Source: CAIYHK01 sp964638795
Lineage (GTDB): Bacteria; Actinomycetota; Acidimicrobiia; Acidimicrobiales; Ilumatobacteraceae
Assembly (NCBI GenBank): GCA_964638795.1
Contig: CAZXAX010000077.1
Location: 1 to 6,653, forward strand
Direction: 5' to 3'
DNA length: 6,653 bases
Both the position numbers and the translations under genes were made by a program. Shown piece by piece: positions 1 to 6,075 of this stretch. The notes below the pieces were generated by a model, which did no database searches, was not told the DNA's origin, and saw only the letters and a list, made by a program, of their open reading frames with translations. Position 1 is the first letter of the stretch. Each line of letters opens with the position of its first letter.

Positions 1-507
1 TAATTGCTTTCGCACCATGATTCCGTCGCCTGGCCCAAGGAAGAGGTTTTCAACAAGTTTCCCGCCGGGGATATTGATATGTGTGCGCAGGCGTGTCACG
101 AGCCGCGTCCCTGCTGGGTCTTCGCGCAGTTCGTAGGCGAGGGTGCCACATAGTCGCTTTCCGAGCTTGCTCTTAAAGTTGATTCGCAGAACAAACGCAT
201 GTGGTGGCTCAACTATGGCTGCTTCAAACTTCACTGGGCCGCCTGGCACCTTTGACCCTGCGGTTACCTCTTGCCACTCGGGTTTGATCACTGTTGCGCT
301 CTTGCGCCCAAAGTTGTCGAGCCAGTCGTAGCTGTACCAACCGGCTTTACCCATTCCCATCTGGCGGATCCAGGGAAATACATCATCTGGCGGGGCTGCG
401 ATCGTGATCGAACGCGTTGCAATGAGGGTTGCACTTGGACAAATCGAGTCCCCAGCAACAGTGCTGGCGATTTCGTCGGCGGTGGAACCCCAGTGTTGCA
501 AAAACAT
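1..507 (-). CDS. SRPBCC/START-like ligand-binding family protein (3' end beyond window)
   Basis: This reading frame is open for 169 codons from an ATG at 507-505 to the window edge, so the C-terminus is missing. SRPBCC proteins form a helix-grip fold with a hydrophobic cavity and usually bind or process small hydrophobic ligands; the ligand here is unknown. Visible family features are an N-terminal WG motif (residues 6-7) with an acidic stretch ending AGD (18-20), the strand SITIAAPPDDVFPWI (33-47), then QMGMGKAGWYSYDWLDN (49-65), and further on strands such as FEAAIVEPPHAFVLRI. The AP-P-x-x-V-[FW]-P-W pattern followed by QMG-G-G-[WF]-YSYD is typical of actinobacterial SRPBCC proteins. The start is the first ATG, only 2 nt after the CCA of tRNA-Gly on the same strand, with no Shine-Dalgarno possible outside the tRNA; a TTG at codon 3 is an alternative. 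Cotranscription with the tRNA is likely. Family assignment is from pattern memory, not from a search. Confidence 0.85.
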   Translation of the reverse strand, partial: MFLQHWGSTADEIASTVAGDSICPSATLIATRSITIAAPPDDVFPWIRQMGMGKAGWYSYDWLDNFGRKSATVIKPEWQEVTAGSKVPGGPVKFEAAIVEPPHAFVLRINFKSKLGKRLCGTLAYELREDPAGTRLVTRLRTHINIPGGKLVENLFLGPGDGIMVRKQL

Positions 508-509
508 GA

Positions 510-584
<75 letters not shown>

Positions 585-598
585 GAAAGTGTCCTTGA

Positions 599-604
599 AT
601 CATA
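599..604 (-). promoter_or_regulatory. Probable -10 box for tRNA-Gly
   Basis: On the minus strand the hexamer TATGAT ends 14 nt before the first base of tRNA-Gly, a fit for a sigma-A type -10 element giving a short 5' leader. No convincing -35 is found at 16-18 bp; the TTGACT hexamers further upstream (649-644 and 660-655) are too distant to pair with it. Confidence 0.5.
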
Positions 605-642
605 CCGACTAGTGCCAGAGCGCGCCCAGTGAGGCTCTCTAC

Positions 643-660
643 GAGTCAATTGTGAGTCAA
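643..660. repeat. GAGTCAA direct repeat with 11-bp period
   Basis: GAGTCAA occurs at 643-649 and again at 654-660, in phase by about one helical turn, and the 647-652 segment CAATTG between them is itself palindromic. It lies in the spacer between the divergently transcribed tRNA-Gly and ABC exporter genes, about 50 bp upstream of the ABC start. It could be an operator for a direct-repeat-binding regulator, but with only two copies chance is possible. Confidence 0.35.
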
Positions 661-711
661 ACGCATCAATAGCCGTTATCACCACAATGGGTACTACCGT
701 TGCCCAACGGA

Positions 712-2445
712 ATGCTTGTAAGTCTGCTGCGATCGAAACTGTCCAAGTACAGGGATTTGCTCGGGTTGGTTCTGCTGTTTCAGGCCGTGCAGGCATTTGC
801 CGGCTTGTATCTGCCGGCGCTTAACGCCGACATCATTGATAAGGGCGTCGCAACGGGCGATACCGGTTACATCTGGCGCATCGGTGGCTGGATGATTGCA
901 GTCTCATTCGCCCAACTCATCTTTGCCGTTTCTGCGGTGCGTGTTGGATCAAAGGTCGCAATGGCTTTTGGTCGCGATGTGCGCGCGGACCTATTCCACC
1001 ACGTAAACCATTTTTCTGCCCGCGAAGTGGCGAAATTTGGCGCCCCGTCTTTAATCACTCGAATCACTAACGATGTGCAGCAAGTGCAGATGCTGGTGAT
1101 TATGACCTGCACACTTTTGCTCAGTGCGCCGTTCACGGCCCTTGGTGGTGTTGTCCTCGCACTACGCCAAGACGTTGCTCTGTCGTGGATTCTTGTGGTG
1201 GCAATGCCAGCAGTAGCTGTGCTCTTTGCGATCCTGATTCAGAAACTGATTCCCACGTACCGCAAAATTCAGGACTACCTAGACCACATAAATGAAATCT
1301 TGCGCGAGCAACTTACGGGAATTCGAGTAGTCCGTGCCTTTGTGCGTGAGCCCGAAGAAGTGGAACGTTTCCGCCAGGGCAACGAAGCATTGACCACCAC
1401 TTCGTTGTACAGCGGCCGCATGCAAGCTCTCATGTTCCCAATGATCAACGTTCTTGTGAACCTTGCAACAGTTGCGGTTGTTTGGTTCGGTGCAAATCGC
1501 ATCGCGGCGGGGGATATGCAGGTAGGTGCGATGGTGGCGTTCATCTCATATCTCGTGCAGATATTGATGGCAGTAATGATGGCCTCGTTTATAGCCATGA
1601 TGATTCCGCGCGCTGCAGTAAGTGCCGATCGAATTCAAGAAGTGCTGATGACCGATACTTCTGTGGTCATCGCTGAAAATGCCGTTACGCAACTCAATAC
1701 TCGCGCGCAGATCAAGATGACTGATGTCGGATTCGCTTACCCGGGTGCCGAGCAACCAGTTCTAAGCAATGTGAATGTCACCCTTGAAGCCGGTGAAACC
1801 TTGGCGGTCATCGGCAGCACTGGCTCGGGTAAGACCACTCTCGTGAATTTGATGACACGTTTGTTTGATGTCACGCAAGGCTCTGTGAAGTTTGATGGTG
1901 TTGATGTGCGAGAACTCGATCCGCATGCACTCTGGTCTCGAGTGGGTTTTGTTCCACAGAAGCCGTATCTGTTTTCGGGAACAATTGCGAGCAATCTTCA
2001 GTTTGGTAAAGAAGATGCAACGGAAGAGGAAATGTGGGAGGCATTACGTGTTGCCCAAGCCGAAGACTTCGTTCGGTCCATGCCAGGCGGTTTGCAAGCA
2101 AGGATTGTGCAGGGTGGCGTTAACGTCTCTGGCGGGCAGCGTCAGCGGCTCGCAATCGCCCGTGCGCTCGTGCGTAAACCCGAGTTTTACATCTTTGATG
2201 ATTCATTCTCGGCCCTTGACCTAACAACCGAAGCGAACCTGCGTGCAGCACTTGCACCACACACTCGCGATGCGGCCGTGGTTGTTATTGGGCAGCGAGT
2301 CTCCAGCATTCGTTCAGCCACAAAGATCATGGTTTTAGACGATGGTGTAGTGGTCGGTCTCGGCACACACGATGAACTTTTGGCAACGTGTTCGACGTAT
2401 GAAGAAATTGTCTTGTCGCAAGCGATGGTTGCGGGAGCTCAGTGA
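712..2445 (+). CDS. ABC exporter half-transporter 1 (TMD-NBD, degenerate-site subunit)
   Basis: This 577-residue protein fuses a six-helix exporter membrane domain with an ATPase domain and should form a heterodimeric inner-membrane exporter with the next gene; the substrate is unknown (multidrug, lipid or peptide are all possible). Hydrophobic segments lie near 17-35, 57-77, 127-150, 157-178, 240-262 and 272-297, with an intracellular loop LITRITNDV (114-122). ATPase motifs are A-loop Tyr343, Walker A GSTGSGKT (368-375, Lys374), Q-loop Gln416, signature SGGQ (473-476), Walker B Asp496 and D-loop SALD (500-503). The catalytic Glu is replaced by Asp497 and the H-loop His by Gln528, as in the degenerate half of the TM287/288, BmrCD and LmrCD family. 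ATG 712 was chosen because the family begins around ML-LLR; a TTG at 700 would add four residues. No clear Shine-Dalgarno precedes either start. It overlaps the next gene by one base. Confidence 0.95.
   Translation: MLVSLLRSKLSKYRDLLGLVLLFQAVQAFAGLYLPALNADIIDKGVATGDTGYIWRIGGWMIAVSFAQLIFAVSAVRVGSKVAMAFGRDVRADLFHHVNHFSAREVAKFGAPSLITRITNDVQQVQMLVIMTCTLLLSAPFTALGGVVLALRQDVALSWILVVAMPAVAVLFAILIQKLIPTYRKIQDYLDHINEILREQLTGIRVVRAFVREPEEVERFRQGNEALTTTSLYSGRMQALMFPMINVLVNLATVAVVWFGANRIAAGDMQVGAMVAFISYLVQILMAVMMASFIAMMIPRAAVSADRIQEVLMTDTSVVIAENAVTQLNTRAQIKMTDVGFAYPGAEQPVLSNVNVTLEAGETLAVIGSTGSGKTTLVNLMTRLFDVTQGSVKFDGVDVRELDPHALWSRVGFVPQKPYLFSGTIASNLQFGKEDATEEEMWEALRVAQAEDFVRSMPGGLQARIVQGGVNVSGGQRQRLAIARALVRKPEFYIFDDSFSALDLTTEANLRAALAPHTRDAAVVVIGQRVSSIRSATKIMVLDDGVVVGLGTHDELLATCSTYEEIVLSQAMVAGAQ
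2433..2437 (+). promoter_or_regulatory. Ribosome binding site of second ABC gene, inside the first
   Basis: GGGAG sits 7 nt before the ATG at 2445 and lies within the last codons of the upstream ABC gene. Together with the TGATG stop/start overlap it points to translational coupling and supports ATG 2445 over the adjacent in-frame GTG at 2442. Confidence 0.65.
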
Positions 2446-4331
2446 TGTCCGATACCAAGCGCACGAACGAGACCGATCACGACGAGAACATTGGCGCCTC
2501 AGTAGGCGAGTTGCGCAGTGGGCGCTGGAACACCGTTGGAGTGCCGACTGAGAAATCCAAGGACTTCAAGGCCACATCCAAGCGATTGATGCAAAGAATG
2601 GCCGATGAACGCTGGATTGCTGGTGTTGTGCTGATTACTGGAATTGCCAGCGTAATTCTCGTGGTCCTCGGACCACGTGTACTGGGCCATGCGACCGACA
2701 TTCTTTTTGACGGTCTACTTGGGCGCAACGGTCGTGACGGAATCAATTTTGACTCACTGCATAAGACCCTTTGGTTCGCCGTGGCTCTTTACCTGTCATC
2801 GTTTGTGCTCGCTTACATGCAAACCTTCATGCTTGCGGGAATCGTGCAGCGCACGATGTACAAGTTGCGCTCAGATGTTGAAGACAAAATCCATCGGCTG
2901 CCTCTTAGTTACATCGATAGGCACTCGCGCGGCGATCTTCTGAGCAGAGTGACCAATGACATCGACAACATTGCCCAGAGTCTTCAGCAGTCCCTAAGCC
3001 AATTGCTAACTGCGTTCTTGACCATCACGGGTGTCCTGGTGATGATGTTTGTGGTTTCACCTCTGCTGGCGTTTATTGCATTGCTTGTGGTTCCAGCATC
3101 CATGTTGTTGATGAAGCAAATTGCGGGGCGATCAAAGCAGAAGTTCATCGCCCAATGGAAACACACCGGCGAGCTAAATGGCCTGATCGAGGAAACGTTT
3201 ACAGGGCATGCGATCGTCAAGGTGTTTGACCAGCAGGATCAGGTTGAGAGCCGCTTCGAAAAAATCAATCAAAGGCTCTTTGATGTCAGCAATGACGCTC
3301 AATTCATCTCTGGTTCGATCATGCCTTCGATGATGTTCATCGGAAACCTCAACTACGTTGCGATCGCTGTTATCGGTGGCCTGAAAGTTTCATCGGGGGC
3401 GATGAGTCTTGGTGACGTGCAGGCATTTATTCAGTACTCGCGCCAATTCACGCACCCGCTCACCCAAGCAGCCTCCACTGCAAACGTCTTACAATCCGGG
3501 ATGGCGAGTGCGGAGCGTGTCTTCGAATTACTCGATGCCCCAGAGCAAGAGCCAGAAGGTGACTCTCACCTGGCAGGTGAGGTGCAAGGTCGCGTGGTCT
3601 TTGACAACGTTTCGTTCTCTTACACCAATGACCGCAAACTGATCGAGAACCTGTCTTTTGTGGCGGAACCTGGTTCAACGATCGCGATCGTCGGGCCTAC
3701 GGGCGCTGGTAAGACAACGTTGGTGAATCTCATCATGCGGTTCTATGAACTCGATGGTGGTGCGATCACCCTTGATGGAGTCAATATTGCGGATCTTCCT
3801 CGCAGTGAGTTGCGTTCCAAGATTGGAATGGTGTTGCAGGACACCTGGCTATTCAACGGCACAATCAAAGAAAACATCGGATATGGAAATCCATCAGCAA
3901 CCGAAGAACAAATAGTTACGGCCGCCAAAGCTACTTACGTTGATCGTTTCGTTCACTCGCTTCCCGATGGTTACAACACCCACCTAGCTGGTGAAGGTGA
4001 GGCCGTAAGTACTGGCGAGAAGCAATTATTAACTATCGCCCGTGCATTTCTCGCAGACCCCGCAATTCTGATTCTTGATGAGGCAACGAGTTCAGTGGAC
4101 ACCCGTACGGAAGTCTTGATCCAAAAAGCAATGGGAGCACTACGCAAGGGCCGCACAAGTTTTGTGATTGCGCACAGGCTCTCAACGATTCGTGATGCCA
4201 CGGTGATACTTGTGATGGAAAACGGCACCATTGTCGAACAGGGCTCACACGAGGAGTTGCTAGAGCGTCAGGGTGCATACCACAGGCTCTATCAGTCCCA
4301 GTTCTCGGCGCCTTCTGTTGATCTCGATTGA
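2445..4331 (+). CDS. ABC exporter half-transporter 2 (TMD-NBD, catalytic-site subunit)
   Basis: This 628-residue protein is the partner half of the exporter. A charged, probably cytoplasmic N-terminal extension of about 55 residues contains GRW-x2-VGVPTEKSKDF (26-41), followed by membrane segments near 57-77, 109-130, 185-204, 206-225, 290-312 and 322-345, with intracellular loop SRVTNDIDNI (167-176). ATPase motifs are A-loop Tyr393, Walker A GPTGAGKT (417-424, Lys423), Q-loop Gln465, Walker B Asp545 with catalytic Glu546, D-loop SSVD (549-552) and H-loop His577. The signature is non-canonical, STGEK (522-526) instead of SGGQ, as in the TM288-like half of heterodimeric exporters. Combining its Walker motifs and Glu546 with the SGGQ of the first subunit makes one competent ATP site. 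The stop of the first gene and this start share one A (TGATG). The extension is encoded after a good ribosome binding site, so it is likely real. Confidence 0.95.
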   Translation: MSDTKRTNETDHDENIGASVGELRSGRWNTVGVPTEKSKDFKATSKRLMQRMADERWIAGVVLITGIASVILVVLGPRVLGHATDILFDGLLGRNGRDGINFDSLHKTLWFAVALYLSSFVLAYMQTFMLAGIVQRTMYKLRSDVEDKIHRLPLSYIDRHSRGDLLSRVTNDIDNIAQSLQQSLSQLLTAFLTITGVLVMMFVVSPLLAFIALLVVPASMLLMKQIAGRSKQKFIAQWKHTGELNGLIEETFTGHAIVKVFDQQDQVESRFEKINQRLFDVSNDAQFISGSIMPSMMFIGNLNYVAIAVIGGLKVSSGAMSLGDVQAFIQYSRQFTHPLTQAASTANVLQSGMASAERVFELLDAPEQEPEGDSHLAGEVQGRVVFDNVSFSYTNDRKLIENLSFVAEPGSTIAIVGPTGAGKTTLVNLIMRFYELDGGAITLDGVNIADLPRSELRSKIGMVLQDTWLFNGTIKENIGYGNPSATEEQIVTAAKATYVDRFVHSLPDGYNTHLAGEGEAVSTGEKQLLTIARAFLADPAILILDEATSSVDTRTEVLIQKAMGALRKGRTSFVIAHRLSTIRDATVILVMENGTIVEQGSHEELLERQGAYHRLYQSQFSAPSVDLD

Positions 4332-4377
4332 GCCTTAATCGCGGGCGTCTTTTTCACACTAAGTTGAGTGAACTACC

Positions 4378-4384
4378 AAGGGGG
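4378..4384 (+). promoter_or_regulatory. Strong ribosome binding site of the ABM-like gene
   Basis: AAGGGGG lies 4 nt before ATG 4389. It decides the start: an in-frame GTG at 4368 would place this purine tract inside the coding region. The 57-bp gap after the ABC operon has no hairpin with a T-run; TAAGTT at 4360-4365 could be a weak -10 but has no -35 partner. Confidence 0.65.
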
Positions 4385-4388
4385 CAAT

Positions 4389-4709
4389 ATGAGTGACAAC
4401 AAAAAATTCTTGGTCTTTTCCAATCCGACACCTGGCAAGGAAGACGAATACAACTCGTGGTACGACAACCAGCATCTCGCTGATGTTTGTGCAATTCCTG
4501 GAGTGAGTGGTGCAAGTCGCTACAACCTCGTTCAACTTGATCCGAATGCGACACCCGCACATAAGTACCTGGCTGTATACGAACTTGATGGTGACCCCGC
4601 TGCGGTGTTTGCTGAACTCGGCGTGCGCGCAGGCACCGACAAAATGCCAATGAGTGACGCCCTCGATCTTTCTACGATCGGTATGAGCATCTGGGAACCA
4701 CGTTCCTAG
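4389..4709 (+). CDS. Small ferredoxin-fold protein, dimeric alpha+beta barrel / EthD-like
   Basis: This 106-residue protein appears to be a single-domain member of the dimeric alpha+beta barrel superfamily. It begins with a strand KKFLVFSNPTPGKE (5-18), followed by the helix signature EYNSWYDNQHLADV (20-33) and AIPGV (35-39), a strand ASRYNLVQL (42-50), a second strand KYLAVYELDGDP (59-70) and a second helix AAVFAELG (71-78), giving the beta-alpha-beta-beta-alpha-beta order of that fold. The pattern WY-x3-H-x2-D followed by IPG is common in EthD-like and related uncharacterised proteins, in which the helix His and Asp line a cavity. There are no membrane segments or signal peptide. It is followed after 39 bp by the hydrolase gene and may be cotranscribed with it. 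Fold assignment is fairly sure; function is unknown. Confidence 0.85.
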   Translation: MSDNKKFLVFSNPTPGKEDEYNSWYDNQHLADVCAIPGVSGASRYNLVQLDPNATPAHKYLAVYELDGDPAAVFAELGVRAGTDKMPMSDALDLSTIGMSIWEPRS

Positions 4710-4736
4710 AACCGCCAATACAGATCAACAAATCTC

Positions 4737-4742
4737 GAAGGA
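4737..4742 (+). promoter_or_regulatory. Ribosome binding site of the alpha/beta hydrolase gene
   Basis: GAAGGA ends 6 nt before ATG 4749, a near-ideal Shine-Dalgarno and spacing that fixes the start codon of the hydrolase. Confidence 0.75.
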
Positions 4743-4748
4743 TTCAAC

Positions 4749-5633
4749 ATGCCTAATACCAGTGGTGCTGTAGACATTTATTTTGAAACGCACGGTGACA
4801 AATCAAATTCTCCGTTGCTGTTAGTGAATGGATTCAGTAACCAACTGGTTAGTTGGCATCCCGAACTGATCGCGGCGCTCGTGAATCGTGGATTCTTTGT
4901 AATCGTTTACGACAATCGCGACGTCGGGCTATCCACACACTTTGATGGAGTTAAGGCAGACATCTCCGCTGTGTTGGCCGCCCGCAAGGCAGGCAAGCCG
5001 TTTGAGGGAATGATTCCTTACACACTCACCGACATGGCCAGCGATGGCATTTCTGTTCTTGACGCACTTGAAATTAAGGCGGCGCACATCGCCGGAATGT
5101 CCATGGGTGGAATGATCGTGCAGCGCATGGCGATTGATTTCCCAGAGCGCGTGTTGTCTGTGTGTTCAATCATGAGCCACACCGGAGAGTCGGCATATGG
5201 TCGCAGCACTGAAGAAGCCAATGCAGGGTTGATGTCGATGCCGCCATCTGATCGCGAGGGATACATCAAGCACACAGTTGAGAACACGCGAATCTGGGCT
5301 ACCAAATACCATTTTGATGCTGATGCAGAAGCCGATCGTGCGGCGCGTCAATATGACCGTTGTTTTTATCCTGAAGGGCCAAGCCGTCAGTTCGTTGCTA
5401 TTCGGACGGCTTCACCGCGCAATGAAGATCTCGCCAAACTGCAAGTTCCAATGTTGGTAATACATGGTCGTCATGACACTTTGATCACATTGTCCGGTGG
5501 CGAGCGCACGGCTGAAGTGACACCAGATTCGCGTTTACTCATACTTGATGGCATGGGACACGATCTTCCGCGTCCGTTATGGCCAGCAATTATCGACGCG
5601 ATCTATTCAAACTCTGAACGCGCCTCTGTCTGA
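4749..5633 (+). CDS. Alpha/beta hydrolase, RdmC-like esterase type
   Basis: This 294-residue protein is a complete soluble alpha/beta hydrolase. The oxyanion-hole region is LLLVNGF (23-29) and the strand after helix A carries YDNRDVGLST (54-63), a motif typical of the group that includes the aclacinomycin methylesterase RdmC. The nucleophile elbow is GMSMGG with Ser118, the acid is Asp243 in IHGRHD and the catalytic base is His271 in GMGHD, so the triad is intact. A cap region rich in charged residues lies roughly between 140 and 225. Length is usual for the family. Proteins of this type cleave esters or occasionally other bonds; the substrate cannot be told from sequence. There is no signal peptide, so it acts in the cytoplasm. 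The stop codon is only 7 nt from the 3' end of the convergent tRNA-Pro, leaving no room for a separate terminator. Confidence 0.93.
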   Translation: MPNTSGAVDIYFETHGDKSNSPLLLVNGFSNQLVSWHPELIAALVNRGFFVIVYDNRDVGLSTHFDGVKADISAVLAARKAGKPFEGMIPYTLTDMASDGISVLDALEIKAAHIAGMSMGGMIVQRMAIDFPERVLSVCSIMSHTGESAYGRSTEEANAGLMSMPPSDREGYIKHTVENTRIWATKYHFDADAEADRAARQYDRCFYPEGPSRQFVAIRTASPRNEDLAKLQVPMLVIHGRHDTLITLSGGERTAEVTPDSRLLILDGMGHDLPRPLWPAIIDAIYSNSERASV

Positions 5634-5640
5634 TCTCAAA

Positions 5641-5717
5641 TGGTCGGGGAGGGGGGACTTGAACCCCCGGCCTCCTGCTCCCAAAGCAGGCGCGCTACCA
5701 AGCTGCGCCACTCCCCG
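5641..5717 (-). tRNA. tRNA-Pro (anticodon UGG), CCA encoded
   Basis: The minus strand folds as a 77-nt cloverleaf with acceptor stem CGGGGAG/CTCCCCG, D stem GCGC/GCGC, anticodon stem CCTGC/GCAGG with loop TTTGGGA (anticodon TGG), T stem GGGGG/CCCCC with loop TTCAAGT, discriminator A73 and encoded CCA. The C1-G72 pair and A73 match bacterial proline tRNA identity. It begins 13 bp after the stop codon of the 90-residue gene on the same strand and is probably cut from a shared transcript, since no convincing -10/-35 pair was seen in the gap. Confidence 0.97.
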
Positions 5718-5730
5718 GTTTTCTTAAAGG

Positions 5731-6003
5731 TTACTTGCCCGACCTCTTTGCGGCTTTGGCGAGTCGTTTTGCTGCGCGGCCAATGGCAGCAATATTGCGG
5801 TGGTCTAGGTCGCCCAGCTCAACGCCGTTGTCGAATAAGACGCGGTAGCGCTGCCAGTTGAAACCGTTGGCGAGTATGACTTTGCCCTCGGTGCCCTCAG
5901 GCACACCGTCGAGTTCGACGGTGGCTGTGACCCGATCTCCGATGGTTAAATCGATTTGATCCTTATGGGGATTGGCGAGAGCGTGCGGCTTCCAGAACGG
6001 CAT
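5731..6003 (-). CDS. Conserved actinobacterial hypothetical protein, 90 aa
   Basis: The product is 90 residues with no recognised enzymatic motif. It starts MPFWKPHALANP, followed by a compact beta-rich core: IGDRVTATVELDGVPEGTEG (21-40), KVILANGFNWQRYRV (41-55) and LFDNGVELGDLDH (56-68). It ends in a strongly basic helix-like tail with RAAKRLAKAAKRSGK (76-90). The GDRV...GVPEGTEGKV...RYRVxFDNGVE pattern resembles small SH3/KOW-like beta barrels and recalls uncharacterised actinobacterial proteins; the basic tail would suit nucleic acid or ribosome contact, which is inference. The reading frame stays open upstream to 6324, but that extension runs antisense across tig, so ATG 6003 was chosen, leaving a 72-bp divergent spacer. 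The Shine-Dalgarno is weak. It is followed by tRNA-Pro. Confidence 0.8.
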   Translation of the reverse strand: MPFWKPHALANPHKDQIDLTIGDRVTATVELDGVPEGTEGKVILANGFNWQRYRVLFDNGVELGDLDHRNIAAIGRAAKRLAKAAKRSGK

Positions 6004-6018
6004 GCCTACATCTTGCCC

Positions 6019-6062
6019 CAAGTGATGGTCTCTCAAGTAACCATTCAAGTACCCGACAAGTA
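6019..6062. repeat. Four CAAGT direct repeats in the divergent promoter region of tig
   Basis: CAAGTG at 6019-6024 and CAAGTA at 6034-6039, 6046-6051 and 6057-6062 read in the same direction, with start-to-start spacing of 15, 12 and 11 bp. They fill most of the 72-bp gap between the small gene and tig. On the minus strand they read TACTTG. They may be regulator-binding half-sites; no known regulator is recognised. Confidence 0.4.
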
Positions 6063-6066
6063 GACT
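6061..6066 (+). promoter_or_regulatory. Possible -10 box of tig, implying a leaderless mRNA
   Basis: TAGACT fits the actinobacterial -10 pattern TAnnnT. It ends 9 nt before the GTG start, which would put the transcription start at or next to the start codon. No Shine-Dalgarno is present before GTG 6076, consistent with leaderless translation. No -35 is recognisable. Confidence 0.35.
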
Positions 6067-6075
6067 CTCACCCTT

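Noticed and set aside
617..638. Inverted repeat AGAGC / GCTCT in the tRNA-Gly to ABC spacer
   Set aside because: A 5-bp stem with a 12-nt loop and no T-run on either strand is easily explained by chance.
687..824. Short plus-strand ORF of 45 codons starting at ATG 687, out of frame with the first ABC gene
   Set aside because: No Shine-Dalgarno and no recognisable product; it overlaps the N-terminal coding sequence of the transporter and looks like chance.
4332..4388. Possible terminator after the ABC operon (GCGGGCGTCTTTTT)
   Set aside because: There is a short T-run but no inverted repeat before it; the GATT/AATC pairing upstream is too short for a stable hairpin.
4359..4718. 119-codon minus-strand ORF opposite the ABM-like gene
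   Set aside because: The plus-strand ORF has a strong ribosome binding site and a recognisable fold pattern; the antisense frame has neither.
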